A DNA stretch of 64,000 nucleotides from Luteolibacter yonseiensis. GTDB taxonomy: Bacteria > Verrucomicrobiota > Verrucomicrobiia > Verrucomicrobiales > Akkermansiaceae. Shown here in pieces: positions 7,826 through 16,417 of this stretch; the stretch's first letter is position 1; each line of letters opens with the position of its first letter. The notes under the pieces were generated by a model, which was not told the DNA's origin, made no database searches, and worked only from the letters and a program-made list of their open reading frames with translations. The DNA lies in assembly GCF_016595465.1 (NCBI RefSeq), contig NZ_JAENIK010000004.1:744001-808000 (forward strand). The letters run 5' to 3'. Both the position numbers and the translations under genes were made by a program.

Positions 7826-9097
7826 ATGAATCACATCGCCATCGTCGGTCTGGGCTACGTCGGCCTCCCGCTCACCCTTCAATTCGCCCGCTCGGGTGCC
7901 ACGGTTCTCGGGCTGGACATCGACTCCCGGAAAATCGACGCGATCAACGCAGGACAGAGCTACATCAAGCACGTTGCCGCCGGCGAGATCGCCGCGCAGA
8001 CCGCCGCCGGGAAGCTGGAGGCGTCCACGGATTTTTCCCGGGTCGCCGGAGTGGATGCCGTGATCCTCTGTGTTCCCACGCCTCTCAACCATTTCCGCGA
8101 ACCCGACCTCAGCTATGTGTTGGACACGGGCAGGGCCATCGCTCCCTTCCTGAAAAAAGGCACGCTGGTCGTCCTGGAGTCCACCACCTACCCCGGCACG
8201 ACGGATGGCGAGCTTCGCGAGGTTCTGGAGTCCGGCTCCGGGCTCACCGCCGGCACGGATTTCCATCTCGCGTTTTCTCCCGAGCGCGAGGATCCCGGCA
8301 ATCCCGATAGCAAGGTCGCCCACATTCCCAAGGTCGTGGGTGGCCTGACACCGGCTTGTTTGGACCGGGCTCTCGCGCTTTATGGCCTGGCGATCCACCA
8401 GCTGGTGCCCGTCAGCTCGTGCCGGGTGGCGGAGGCGACGAAGCTGTTGGAGAACATTTTCCGCTCGGTGAACATCGCCTTGGTGAATGAACTCAAGCTC
8501 GTTTACGGGGCCATGGACATCGACATCTGGGAAGTCATCGAGGCTGCGAAAACCAAGCCCTTCGGCTTCATGCCATTCTATCCCGGCCCGGGCCTCGGCG
8601 GGCACTGCATCCCGATCGACCCTTTCTACCTGACTTGGAAAGCCCGCGAATTCGGCCAGCACACCCGCTTCATCGAACTGGCGGGCGAGATCAACACCGC
8701 CATGCCCGATCATGTCGTCAAGGTCGCCTTCGAGGCGCTCAATGGCGAGGGCAAGTCCGTGAAGAACTCGCGGATCCTCATTCTCGGCCTCGCCTACAAG
8801 GCGAACGTCGATGACGATCGCGAATCGCCCACCTACAAGCTCATCGAAAAATTCGAAGCACTTGGAGCGACCGTCGCCTATCATGATCCGCATGTCCCCG
8901 TCATCCCGCTGACCCGGGAGCACGCGGCCTACGCGGGCCGGAAATCCGAGGCGGCCATCACGCCTGACCACGACCTCATCGTCCTCGCCACCGGCCACGA
9001 CGAATACAAGACCTTCGATTTTTCCGCATTCCCCATCCCGCTCGTGGACACCCGCAACGCGGTGACATGCAAGCCGGCCAAATATTTCAAAGCCTGA
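7826..9097 (+). CDS. UDP-N-acetylglucosamine / nucleotide-sugar 6-dehydrogenase
   Basis: A 423-residue NAD-dependent dehydrogenase of the UDP-glucose/GDP-mannose dehydrogenase family, closest in layout to WbpA/TviB-type UDP-HexNAc enzymes. It has the Rossmann motif IAIVGLGYVGLPL at the start, CVPTPLNHFREPDLSYV, the ESTTYPGTT block, a central helix with EATKLLENIFRSVNIALVNEL split in the usual place, and the catalytic cysteine in GGHCIPID (Cys261). The product would be a uronic acid donor such as UDP-GlcNAcA. I chose ATG 7826 because it places the glycine motif at residue 5; an in-frame TTG at 7814 adds only four residues. It sits between glycosyltransferase genes and supplies an acidic sugar for the same polymer or core. 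Confidence 0.9.
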   Translation: MNHIAIVGLGYVGLPLTLQFARSGATVLGLDIDSRKIDAINAGQSYIKHVAAGEIAAQTAAGKLEASTDFSRVAGVDAVILCVPTPLNHFREPDLSYVLDTGRAIAPFLKKGTLVVLESTTYPGTTDGELREVLESGSGLTAGTDFHLAFSPEREDPGNPDSKVAHIPKVVGGLTPACLDRALALYGLAIHQLVPVSSCRVAEATKLLENIFRSVNIALVNELKLVYGAMDIDIWEVIEAAKTKPFGFMPFYPGPGLGGHCIPIDPFYLTWKAREFGQHTRFIELAGEINTAMPDHVVKVAFEALNGEGKSVKNSRILILGLAYKANVDDDRESPTYKLIEKFEALGATVAYHDPHVPVIPLTREHAAYAGRKSEAAITPDHDLIVLATGHDEYKTFDFSAFPIPLVDTRNAVTCKPAKYFKA

Positions 9098-9101
9098 CCG
9101 G

Positions 9102-9914
9102 ATGTCCACCAAGCTGATCCTGTGCATGAAGTGGGGAACCGTTTACGGCCCCGAGTATGTGAACATCCTTCATGCCATGGTGGCACGGAACATCACCGGC
9201 CCTTTCAAGGTCGTTTGTTTCACCGATGATCCCACCGGTGTCCGTGAGGAGGTCTTGTGCCGCCCGCTGCCTCCGCTCGGCTGTGAAATCCCGCCGGACG
9301 TGCCCGGAAAATGGCCCAAGGTCGCCCTGTGGAGCAAGGATCTGGACGGGCTGGAAGGACTCGCGCTTTTCATCGACCTGGACTCGGTGATCGTCTCGAA
9401 CATCGACGGCTATTTCAGCCATGGAAATCCCGAGGACGTCATCACCGCCCGCAACTGGGTGCGGCCCTTCAGCAAGGCCGGGCAGACATCCGTGTTCCGT
9501 TTCCAGGTGGGACGGCATCCGTACATGCTGGAGAACCTCCAGGCGGATCCGGCCAACCTCTCGCGGAAATACCAGTTCGAGCAAAACTACGTCACCGCGG
9601 GCATCCACGGTGGCATCAGGTTCTGGCCACCGGAGTGGACCAAACATTTCGGCCTCCACTCCATGGGCATCTGGCCGCTGCGTTACCTGCGGCCGCCTGT
9701 CCTGCCCGCCGGTGTGAAAATCGTCACCTTCCCCGGCAGGCCCAAGCCGCCCGATGCGATCGCCGGCCGTTGGTCGGGAAACTCGCAGCCACGCCGCCCG
9801 CTTGAACAACTGCGGTGGGTTTGGAACGCGCGCAAAACCGAAAAAAACTGGCGCAGGCACTTCTCACGGTTCGTCCTGCCTTCCGCCTGGGTGGCCGAGC
9901 ACTGGCGGGAGTGA
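9102..9914 (+). CDS. Small glycosyltransferase-like protein, paralog A
   Basis: A 270-residue protein of the GT-A type, starting 4 bases after the dehydrogenase stop. It opens with LILCMKWGTVYGPEYVN, contains a DxD-type metal/nucleotide-sugar motif in LFIDLDSVIV, and ends in a WVAEHWRE tail. The same opening (WGxxYGxxYVNxL), DLD motif and (V/I)xxHWR ending recur in two further genes at 12713 and 13489 on the other strand, so three paralogs sit in one cluster. The family resembles GT8-like nucleotide-diphospho-sugar transferases; donor and acceptor are unknown. The first strand is followed by VCFTDDPTGV, as in the other two copies. Confidence 0.75.
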   Translation: MSTKLILCMKWGTVYGPEYVNILHAMVARNITGPFKVVCFTDDPTGVREEVLCRPLPPLGCEIPPDVPGKWPKVALWSKDLDGLEGLALFIDLDSVIVSNIDGYFSHGNPEDVITARNWVRPFSKAGQTSVFRFQVGRHPYMLENLQADPANLSRKYQFEQNYVTAGIHGGIRFWPPEWTKHFGLHSMGIWPLRYLRPPVLPAGVKIVTFPGRPKPPDAIAGRWSGNSQPRRPLEQLRWVWNARKTEKNWRRHFSRFVLPSAWVAEHWRE

Positions 9915-9919
9915 ATGCC

Positions 9920-10951
9920 ATGAAGCGCGTTGTCTGGATCATCAGCGAAGGCAGCCCCGGGCACGTGAGCCAGTCCGTCGGGTTGGCGGAAGGGCTTGCC
10001 AGACTGGTTCCGGTGGAGATCCGGCAGTTCGAATGCCGCCCGCGCATCCATGGCTTCACACGACACCTGATCCGCCTGTTCCGCATGGGAAAAAGCGGAA
10101 AACCCTTGTCCGCCGCCATGGTCCACGGGGCGCTCGGACTGGAACCGATCCCCTCCGCGGAACCCGCACCGGACCTGATCATCTCCAGTGGCGGCAAGAG
10201 CGTGTTCGTGGCGCGGACGCTCGCCGCCCGATACGGTGCTCCCTTCGTTTTCCTTGGCGAACGCAAACCCTATCCGGCATCGTGGTTTCATACGGTTTTC
10301 ACACCCTCGCAGGAGGAAACATCGCCGGTGGATGTCGCCATCGAGCTGATCCCCACGAAAATCACCCGTGATTCCGTCGCCCTTGCTGCCAGGGAGTGGG
10401 ACGAACGTCCCGCGGGGCCGGTGTGGGCGATGCTGGTCGGGGGCGCCTCATCCAGCCACCGCTACACCGCCGGGGATTGGCTGGCTCTTGCCGAGGGCAT
10501 CAACACCTGGAGCCGCCGCGACGGCATCCGCTGGCTGATCACCACCTCGCCGCGCACCGGGAGTGAAACGGAGGCACTGTTGCGGGAGGCCATCGAGCCC
10601 TCCGCCATCGCCAAGGCCATCTGGTGGGCGGAAAAGCCGGAGAAGAACCTGGCCGCCATCCTCGGCACGGCGGAAGGCATCTGCACGACACAGGACAGCG
10701 TGACCATGGTCAGCGAAGCCGTTGCAACCGGAAAGCCCGTGGTCTCGCTCCGACCCTCACTGACGACATTCGCCGGGACGAGCTTTCTTCCCGGTTACTT
10801 CGCACGGCTGGAAAAGGAAGGACGCACGGTCAGGGCGGAACTCTCCCGTTTCGCCGCCCTCAACGTGGCCGGCCACGTTTTCATCCCCCGGGTGGAACCG
10901 ATCCAAACGGAACTGGCGAAAATCCTGATCCGACGGCTGGGGCTATTTTGA
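9920..10951 (+). CDS. ELM1-family (DUF1022) protein A
   Basis: A 343-residue protein of the mitochondrial fission ELM1 family (PF06258). The opening VVWIISEGSPGHVSQSVGLAEGL matches the family's W-x-L-x-DG-x-PGH-x-x-Q-x-x-GL start; a central PDLIISSGGKSV strand is followed by AMLVGGASSSHRY and then TTQDSVTMVSEAVATGKPV, a GT-B-like C-terminal donor site. Bacterial members are encoded with lipopolysaccharide genes and look like glycosyltransferases, but no activity is proven to my knowledge. I start at ATG 9920, 5 bases after the previous stop; the frame is open upstream inside the previous gene but that part is not conserved. The 3' end overlaps the convergent GT2 gene by 9 bases. Confidence 0.8.
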   Translation: MKRVVWIISEGSPGHVSQSVGLAEGLARLVPVEIRQFECRPRIHGFTRHLIRLFRMGKSGKPLSAAMVHGALGLEPIPSAEPAPDLIISSGGKSVFVARTLAARYGAPFVFLGERKPYPASWFHTVFTPSQEETSPVDVAIELIPTKITRDSVALAAREWDERPAGPVWAMLVGGASSSHRYTAGDWLALAEGINTWSRRDGIRWLITTSPRTGSETEALLREAIEPSAIAKAIWWAEKPEKNLAAILGTAEGICTTQDSVTMVSEAVATGKPVVSLRPSLTTFAGTSFLPGYFARLEKEGRTVRAELSRFAALNVAGHVFIPRVEPIQTELAKILIRRLGLF

Positions 10952-11773
10952 GGATGCCGGACGGCTCTTCATCCGCCGGAGGATCCAGATCCGTTTGGGA
11001 GTCTTCAGCAGCTCCACAAGCAGGTATTTATAGGCCTGCAGCTTGAGGGGCCGGTGGGTGATCGCGAAGGCGTGCTTGGCGACGCGGGAGTAGACCTCCA
11101 ACATCGTCTTCGGATAGCGGGATGAGTTCTTGGTGATGCCGTCCGCCAGATAACTGATCTTCTTCGAAGGAAATGGATAGGCCCACAGACGTGCCTTCGC
11201 CGCGAGCGGGATGAACAACGGCCACATGTTCGAGCTGCGGTAGCGGCCGTCGTAGCGGATGGTGCCGAGCGTCGTGGCCCGGATCACGTGGGTTTTGTCG
11301 CCGCGCAGGGTCTTGCCGTAGAGGTAGTCGTCGAACCAATCATACGGCCCCTCCTCCTTGATGCGGCGGGAGGACGGCTTTTCGTCCCCATAGGTGTTCG
11401 ACATGAACCAATCGTATTCCGGATGTTCCCGGATCTTTTGGGCGGCCACCTCCAGACATCTGGGATCCAGCTCCTCGTCATCACCTGAGGAGAGCAGGTA
11501 GTCCACCCCGCGGCGCATCAGTTCGTCGATGCCGGTATTGCGGGCCGCGTTGCATCCGCCGTTTTGCTCACGTTCCAGATAGACGATGCGCGGGTCCTCA
11601 AGCCGGGTCACCGCGTCAACATAGCTGGTCGCGGAAGCGTCGTTCACGATGACCAGCGTCCAGTTCGTGTGGGTTTGCGCCAGCACGGCGCTGGTCGCCT
11701 TCAGCATCAGCTCCGGCCGATTGTAGGTTGGAATCACAATGCCGAATTGCGGCGCGGAGGTGGGTGGATTCAT
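10943..11773 (-). CDS. Glycosyltransferase family 2
   Basis: A 276-residue inverting GT-A glycosyltransferase. It starts with the family hallmark FGIVIPTYNRPELMLKAT, followed by LVIVNDASAT and the block NGGCNAARNTGIDELM; the metal-binding motif is in LLSSGDDEELDPRC. The C-terminal 80 residues are basic and helical, likely the membrane-contacting part. It is the last gene of a minus-strand run (ELM1 B, paralogs C and B, FkbM methyltransferase, this gene), with an ATGA overlap to the methyltransferase gene upstream. Likely role: addition of one sugar to the surface glycan built by this cluster. Substrate unknown. Confidence 0.9.
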   Translation of the reverse strand: MNPPTSAPQFGIVIPTYNRPELMLKATSAVLAQTHTNWTLVIVNDASATSYVDAVTRLEDPRIVYLEREQNGGCNAARNTGIDELMRRGVDYLLSSGDDEELDPRCLEVAAQKIREHPEYDWFMSNTYGDEKPSSRRIKEEGPYDWFDDYLYGKTLRGDKTHVIRATTLGTIRYDGRYRSSNMWPLFIPLAAKARLWAYPFPSKKISYLADGITKNSSRYPKTMLEVYSRVAKHAFAITHRPLKLQAYKYLLVELLKTPKRIWILRRMKSRPASSK

Positions 11774-12687
11774 GATGCTCGGGCAATGGTGAACTGAGGT
11801 GGAAACAGTCCGGTTTCACACGTGTTGCGTTTGACCAGAATCAGGTCGGTGTGGCGGCGGTCGGACTTGGTCGGACTCGGAACGTCTTCCAAACGCCGCA
11901 CCTCCTGAAGCTCGCGGCCTTGGAGGTCGGTGGCATGGTAGACATCGAATACCTCTTGTAACTCGCTCAGGAAGACCGCCGGATCGGTTCCAGCCACCGA
12001 AAGGAAATGCGAATCGAACTCGATGAGGCCGACCGCCACCCGGCAGGCGTCCAGCGTTCGGATGAATCCCGCCATCGCCTTGCTTTCGTAGCCTTCGATG
12101 TCGATCTTGAACAGACAACGTGCGGAGTCGCTCGCTTCCACAGGGATGCGGTCGTCGAGCGAACTGACGGCCAATTCGTGAACGAGCACACCCGGACTAT
12201 TGTGAAGCCCCCGTACCGCGGTGGCCGTGCCGCTCCAGTCGGGATCGACGAAAAATGGCTGGCTGCCGCCGGACACCCCGGACACCAGCACGTTGTGGAG
12301 GGTGATCTGGCTGTGGTTCGGATGGTGGCGGATCGAGCGCTCGAGCAAGGTGAAAATCCCCGGATTGGCCTCGAATCCTATCATGCGGCAGTCCGGGCCG
12401 TAGGTGGTGCCCAGCATGCATTCGCCGTAGTTCAGCCCCACGTCGATCACGAGCGTCGGCTGGAGGTGGGCGGCCAGCGCCCGCCAGATCTTGGTGGCTT
12501 TCGACACTTTGCCTCGCGCGCCATCGCGGATCAGCATCTTTTGCGCACGGCGGTCGTTGGGATTGATTTCCACCAGGTAATCGCAACCCGGCAGGCGGAT
12601 GGCGGTGGGTTTCGTGGTGCCGTAACGGCACCAGACGATGATATTGGACCGTAGCAGGCGCCATGGTCGGCGAAGGGGCATTTTCAT
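11770..12687 (-). CDS. FkbM-family methyltransferase
   Basis: A 305-residue SAM-dependent methyltransferase. The SAM-binding strand is TLVIDVGLNYGECMLG, followed by MIGFEANPGIFTLLERSI, and the family-typical FKIDIEGYESKAMAGF motif appears in the middle. FkbM enzymes O-methylate sugars or polyketides, and in glycan clusters they usually methylate a sugar hydroxyl. I start at ATG 12687 (MKMPLRRP); the frame is open for 37 more codons upstream, but that part overlaps the preceding gene and looks like shadow. It overlaps the GT2 gene downstream by 4 bases, so the two are translationally coupled. Confidence 0.85.
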   Translation of the reverse strand: MKMPLRRPWRLLRSNIIVWCRYGTTKPTAIRLPGCDYLVEINPNDRRAQKMLIRDGARGKVSKATKIWRALAAHLQPTLVIDVGLNYGECMLGTTYGPDCRMIGFEANPGIFTLLERSIRHHPNHSQITLHNVLVSGVSGGSQPFFVDPDWSGTATAVRGLHNSPGVLVHELAVSSLDDRIPVEASDSARCLFKIDIEGYESKAMAGFIRTLDACRVAVGLIEFDSHFLSVAGTDPAVFLSELQEVFDVYHATDLQGRELQEVRRLEDVPSPTKSDRRHTDLILVKRNTCETGLFPPQFTIARAS

Positions 12688-12712
12688 CAGTGTAGGGGGG
12701 TGGGAGAGATGA

Positions 12713-13468
12713 TCAGCGCCAGTGCTCGGCCACGAAAGGCGCGTGTTTCCAGCGGCCGGACGGCTTGTCGCGGACATCCGGTGGCAGCGGGTCGCCATGG
12801 AACAACACGATCGCGGTTCCCTGCGGAGGCTTGGCGCTGCCGAAGCGGGCCGTGCTCACGGTGCCGAACAAAGGCAGCTTGATTTCCAGACTCTTGGCAC
12901 CGCAGTGCCGTTTGAACGATACGATCTTGCCTGCCGGAAAGTAAGCGTAATCCGCGATGGCATGGTTCATCCACTGCTGGTCTCCGAAGCTGCGGTTTTT
13001 ACCGTGGAAGGACTCGATGTTGCCGGACGAGTCGGCGATGAAGTCGTGCCAGACCTGGGTATGGCTGCCGATGCGCAGGCGGTAGACGGACGAATTCCCC
13101 CGCACGCCGGGTGCCCAGTTCCGGGCGATCATGAAATCCTTGTCCGGTTCGGAGTGGAGAAAGGACAGGTCGTCCAGGATCACCAGATCGAGGTCCAGCA
13201 GCACCGCGTTCCGGCCTTTGAGGTCGAGGAAGTTTTCCTGGAACATCATCAGCTTGTTCCAGTTGCCATTGAAATGATCGGCCGGCAGCGGGTGCGGGAC
13301 AATGCCCGGGGAAAGACCGGACGCCTCATCGGTGACGCAGTGGAAAACAAAGGGTGACTTGAGGTGGCGTGTCACCATCGCGTGCAGGCGGTTGACGTAG
13401 TCCGCACCGTAGCGGGTTCCCCAGCGGAAACAGACGAGGTGCAGCGGTTCAGGATCGGATTGGGACAT
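12713..13468 (-). CDS. Small glycosyltransferase-like protein, paralog B
   Basis: A 251-residue paralog of the gene at 9102. The opening is LHLVCFRWGTRYGADYVNRL, the metal-binding-like motif is in AVLLDLDLVILDDL, and the end is FVAEHWR. The first conserved block is followed by FHCVTDEASGL, matching the FTDD element of the sister genes. It lies 20 bases downstream of paralog C on the same strand, so the pair is in one transcript. The three copies are quite diverged outside the shared blocks, which suggests old duplication and different acceptor or donor choice rather than recent copying. Precise reaction unknown. Confidence 0.75.
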   Translation of the reverse strand: MSQSDPEPLHLVCFRWGTRYGADYVNRLHAMVTRHLKSPFVFHCVTDEASGLSPGIVPHPLPADHFNGNWNKLMMFQENFLDLKGRNAVLLDLDLVILDDLSFLHSEPDKDFMIARNWAPGVRGNSSVYRLRIGSHTQVWHDFIADSSGNIESFHGKNRSFGDQQWMNHAIADYAYFPAGKIVSFKRHCGAKSLEIKLPLFGTVSTARFGSAKPPQGTAIVLFHGDPLPPDVRDKPSGRWKHAPFVAEHWR

Positions 13469-13488
13469 GCGATGGGTGTGGGGTCGGT

Positions 13489-14232
13489 TCAGCGCCAGTG
13501 CTGGGATATCCAGCGGGCGGGTTTCGAGCGGTGGTTCAGTCGTTTTCCCTTATAGCCGACAGCCGCTTCATCCGGGTCCGGTTTGCCGTGGAATACGATG
13601 ATCCGCGCGTCCCCGGGCAGTTTGGGTTCCAGGACCAGGTTGAACGGAAACATCGGCCGGCAGTGGCGCTTGAAACTGCGGGCCCACTCGGCGGGCCAGA
13701 ACTTCATGCGCGGGCGGATGCAATGGGTGAGATAGGATTGCGGCGGGCGGAAGGTGGCCAGCGCCCATTCCTTTTCCCGGTGAAACTGCTCCCAGACGAA
13801 GGAGCAATGATTGAGATGAAAACGGAAGACCGACGAGTTGCCGATCAGCGGGTCCGGCCGGAACCAGGTTTTATGGGCGGGCAGCCAGTTGTGGATGATG
13901 GGGACGTCCCCATCGTCTCCGAAGGTGAAAAAATCATCCAGCGGCCCGGTGATCACCACGTCGAGATCGACAAACAAGCCGATCCCTTCGATCGGGAGAT
14001 CCGGCCGGAACAAACAGAGTTTCCGCCAGCCATTCACCATCTCGGCCGGGGGGAGATCGATTTCCGGGATGGGAAGGATCTCCACCGACGGGTCGATTCC
14101 CTCCCCGTCATCGGTGAAGCACACGATGGACACCGGCATTTTCGTATGACGGCGGACCGAGGACGCGAGCCGGTTCACATACTCTGATCCATAGCGATCT
14201 CCCCATTTGAGTGTTATGATATAGCGGGTCAT
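13489..14232 (-). CDS. Small glycosyltransferase-like protein, paralog C
   Basis: A 247-residue paralog of the genes at 9102 and 12713. It opens with YIITLKWGDRYGSEYVNRLASSV, continues with IVCFTDDGEGI, carries the DLD motif in GLFVDLDVVITGPLDDFF and ends ISQHWR. A PLIGNSSVFRF strand mirrors KAGQTSVFRF in copy A and RGNSSVYRL in copy B, which is probably the acceptor-side loop. It is preceded by 78 non-coding bases after the ELM1 B gene and followed by paralog B. Likely a transferase of the surface-glycan pathway; substrate not readable. Confidence 0.75.
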   Translation of the reverse strand: MTRYIITLKWGDRYGSEYVNRLASSVRRHTKMPVSIVCFTDDGEGIDPSVEILPIPEIDLPPAEMVNGWRKLCLFRPDLPIEGIGLFVDLDVVITGPLDDFFTFGDDGDVPIIHNWLPAHKTWFRPDPLIGNSSVFRFHLNHCSFVWEQFHREKEWALATFRPPQSYLTHCIRPRMKFWPAEWARSFKRHCRPMFPFNLVLEPKLPGDARIIVFHGKPDPDEAAVGYKGKRLNHRSKPARWISQHWR

Positions 14233-14310
14233 CGGACGGGGTGGGATTCTGGAATGCGGGTTCTGGATCGAACAGCCTAAAAATTGGAATTCGGAGTCCG
14301 GAGCAGCGGC

Positions 14311-15246
14311 TTATGAAGACAAGTATGACACCACCCGCCTCGCACAGCGATCCGCCTCGCGCAGGACCGAGGGCGGGGAGTCGAGCTGTCGGCTGGTCCG
14401 CCATCCGGCGAAAGTGGTTAGGAATTTTCCGGCCACAAGCATTCCAATACCTTTGAGCACCCTCGAGTCCGGCCTCGTCACCGGCATCGGCAGCAGGCCG
14501 ACCCGGCCGCCTGACGAGAGGGCTTCGTAGATCATGGAGACAGAGTCCTCCGTCACCCACACTTCGTCCGCTGCGGCGAGCTTTTGCGGAAGCCAGTCGG
14601 GCGATGTTTCCGTATGGGGGAAAATTTCGATGGCAGGCAGTCGTTCGCGGACCTCCTTGAGGAACCCCTCGGGAGTGCGGCGGGAGTCCGTGAGCTGCCA
14701 GGTCCCGTGCGTTGATATCTCCGCGAGCGCCGAGACCAGTTGTTCCCCGTCCCACCCGTGGCTGGCGGACGGTCCTCCGATGAGAAGCATCTTCCCGCCG
14801 CGTGCCGTCTTCTCGGGGAGGGCCACACGATTGAGCGCGCCACGGGTGAGGATGACATTGCTCCGGCTCGAACCGTCCGGAAGATCATGTTCGGGAATGA
14901 TGCAGAGATCGAACCAACCCATTGGCAGGCTGGGCCGCATGAGGACGATGCTGGATGCGTCATGCTTGCGGGCGAGCCACAACAGGGAGAGGTGGGTGGA
15001 GTGCCCTGCGGAAACGATGAGATCGGGTTTTGGAAATCCGGCGCTGGTTGCAACCGCCGTTCCCACCCGCGTGAACAAGCCGCGCGATCCTGCCAGGGAA
15101 ATGCGGTGCACCGAGCAGGGCACGATTCTCCCGATCGCATCGATCAGTCCAAGCGATTGGTTCTCATGGCCCGGTTTGCCATCGCCGAGCATCCAGATGG
15201 TGAGGGATTCCTTCAAGGCCCCGCGACTATGGCACGGGCGGATCAT
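14311..15246 (-). CDS. ELM1-family (DUF1022) protein B
   Basis: A 311-residue second ELM1-family protein. It has the family start TIWMLGDGKPGHENQSLGLIDAI, a PDLIVSAGHSTHLSL strand, MLLIGGPSASHGW and the late VTEDSVSMIYEALSSGGRVG motif, the same order as in the copy at 9920. The longest ATG is at 15246, but that leaves only 37 bases to the divergent NlpC/P60 start; TTG at 15216, just before the family start, is an attractive alternative. It heads the minus-strand half of the glycan cluster, while copy A ends the plus-strand half, so each transcription unit has one ELM1 protein. Probably a GT-B-like enzyme of lipopolysaccharide biogenesis. Confidence 0.8.
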   Translation of the reverse strand: MIRPCHSRGALKESLTIWMLGDGKPGHENQSLGLIDAIGRIVPCSVHRISLAGSRGLFTRVGTAVATSAGFPKPDLIVSAGHSTHLSLLWLARKHDASSIVLMRPSLPMGWFDLCIIPEHDLPDGSSRSNVILTRGALNRVALPEKTARGGKMLLIGGPSASHGWDGEQLVSALAEISTHGTWQLTDSRRTPEGFLKEVRERLPAIEIFPHTETSPDWLPQKLAAADEVWVTEDSVSMIYEALSSGGRVGLLPMPVTRPDSRVLKGIGMLVAGKFLTTFAGWRTSRQLDSPPSVLREADRCARRVVSYLSS

Positions 15247-15283
15247 TTATTGCAACGTGATGTGTTCGGGGGTATCTTGTAGG

Positions 15284-15934
15284 ATGAAAACCCTGCTTTC
15301 GATCATGCTGGCCACGGCGATCCCCATCCTGGGAGAACCTCCCGAAAGAACGGGAGAAAAGCAAAGCCATGCGAGGCCCGCCCTCATCGGGACGGAAAAA
15401 CTGATCGAGTTCGATACGCTTCCCGAGGATAGGAAAAACCTGATCCAACAGGCCATCGATGTGGCGAAGGATTCGCCGTGGCTGCCTTATCAGTTCGGTG
15501 GCGCCGATCCCAAGGCGGGAGGATTCGATTGCTCGGGCGCGATGTACTATGTGATGCGTAAGGCGGATCTCGAACCACCGCGGAGTTCCGCGGACCAGTT
15601 TCTATGGATCAAGGAGCATCAAAGGCTGGTGGAGATAAAACCCACGGTCAAAAGCCTCGATCACCCGGATTTCAAGAAGCTCCTGCCCGGAGACCTGTTG
15701 TTCTGGGGTGGGACCTATTCTCCCACGGATGGCCGGAAAGCCGCCATCACCCACGTGGCGATGTATCTGGGTCGCGAAAAGTCCGACAACCGCGCGGTGA
15801 TGATCAATGCCACGGATGGCCGTTCATATCGTGGAACCAAGGCGAACGGCTATGGGGTTTATGATTTCCAACTCCCGCGCGAGGGAAGCAAGGCCGTCTT
15901 CATGGGCTATGGAACGCCGCCGGGAATCAAGTAG
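15284..15934 (+). CDS. NlpC/P60 family secreted peptidase
   Basis: A 216-residue exported cysteine peptidase. Residues 1-17 look like a short signal peptide. The NlpC/P60 domain starts around WLPYQFGGADP and has the catalytic triad Cys83 (GGFDCSGAMYY), His157 (AITHVAMYLG) and a polar third residue Asn175 (MINATDG). Family enzymes hydrolyse D-gamma-glutamyl-diaminopimelate or related peptide bonds in the cell wall. The start at 15284 has an AGG directly before the ATG and is the only one that yields a signal. Divergent from ELM1 B; its stop is 9 bases from that of the convergent DUF2017-like gene. Confidence 0.85.
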   Translation: MKTLLSIMLATAIPILGEPPERTGEKQSHARPALIGTEKLIEFDTLPEDRKNLIQQAIDVAKDSPWLPYQFGGADPKAGGFDCSGAMYYVMRKADLEPPRSSADQFLWIKEHQRLVEIKPTVKSLDHPDFKKLLPGDLLFWGGTYSPTDGRKAAITHVAMYLGREKSDNRAVMINATDGRSYRGTKANGYGVYDFQLPREGSKAVFMGYGTPPGIK

Positions 15935-15943
15935 TCCGGTGCG

Positions 15944-16417
15944 TCAGTGGAGGGCGTGTTTCAACAACAGGATCTGTATGTGGCCATAAAAATCCGAGCG
16001 GATGTAGGCGGCCTGCTGTTCGGGTGTCAGCTTCATGAGATCCTGCTCCACCATCCCGGTGAAATGATAGGAATCCTCGATCGCGAGCCGGGCCTGGTTG
16101 AAAGAGCCATACCAGGTGAAGGCATCCTCGGGGTGTATCCAGAGCGAACCCGCGCCGCCGCCGGCCTTGAAGGCGGCGGACTCGATCAGCGCGTGGATCT
16201 GGGACAGCTCGTCCTGGAATTCCTCCCTGAGATCCGGAACCACATATTCCTCCCAGTCCTCGCCTCCCGCTTCCGGAGAAATGAGATCGCCCAGTCGGGT
16301 GGCGAGATCGACATCACGTCCGTTCGCATCATGAATGACGCATCGCAGCAGATCCCAGTCGCTGGCGTCATTGGTATCGATGCGGAGGCCGCCCTCGAGC
16401 GTGGGGAGAACTTTCAT
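15944..16417 (-). CDS. DUF2017-like protein downstream of clpS
   Basis: A 157-residue soluble acidic protein. ATG 16417 overlaps the clpS stop in an ATGA arrangement and is therefore preferred over longer frames. Its helical layout, with LREEFQDELSQIHALIES in the middle and a C-terminal TWYGSFNQARLAIEDSYHF, resembles DUF2017, a family I know mainly from actinobacteria where it also follows clpS. Function is unknown, but the fixed neighbourhood with the ClpS adaptor suggests a link to Clp-dependent proteolysis. Assignment to DUF2017 is tentative; the gene itself is well supported by the overlap. Confidence 0.65.
   Translation of the reverse strand: MKVLPTLEGGLRIDTNDASDWDLLRCVIHDANGRDVDLATRLGDLISPEAGGEDWEEYVVPDLREEFQDELSQIHALIESAAFKAGGGAGSLWIHPEDAFTWYGSFNQARLAIEDSYHFTGMVEQDLMKLTPEQQAAYIRSDFYGHIQILLLKHALH

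Noticed and set aside
7025..9127. 700-codon open frame on the minus strand
   Set aside because: It lies opposite the GT4 and dehydrogenase genes, both with clear motifs, and is a GC-bias shadow.
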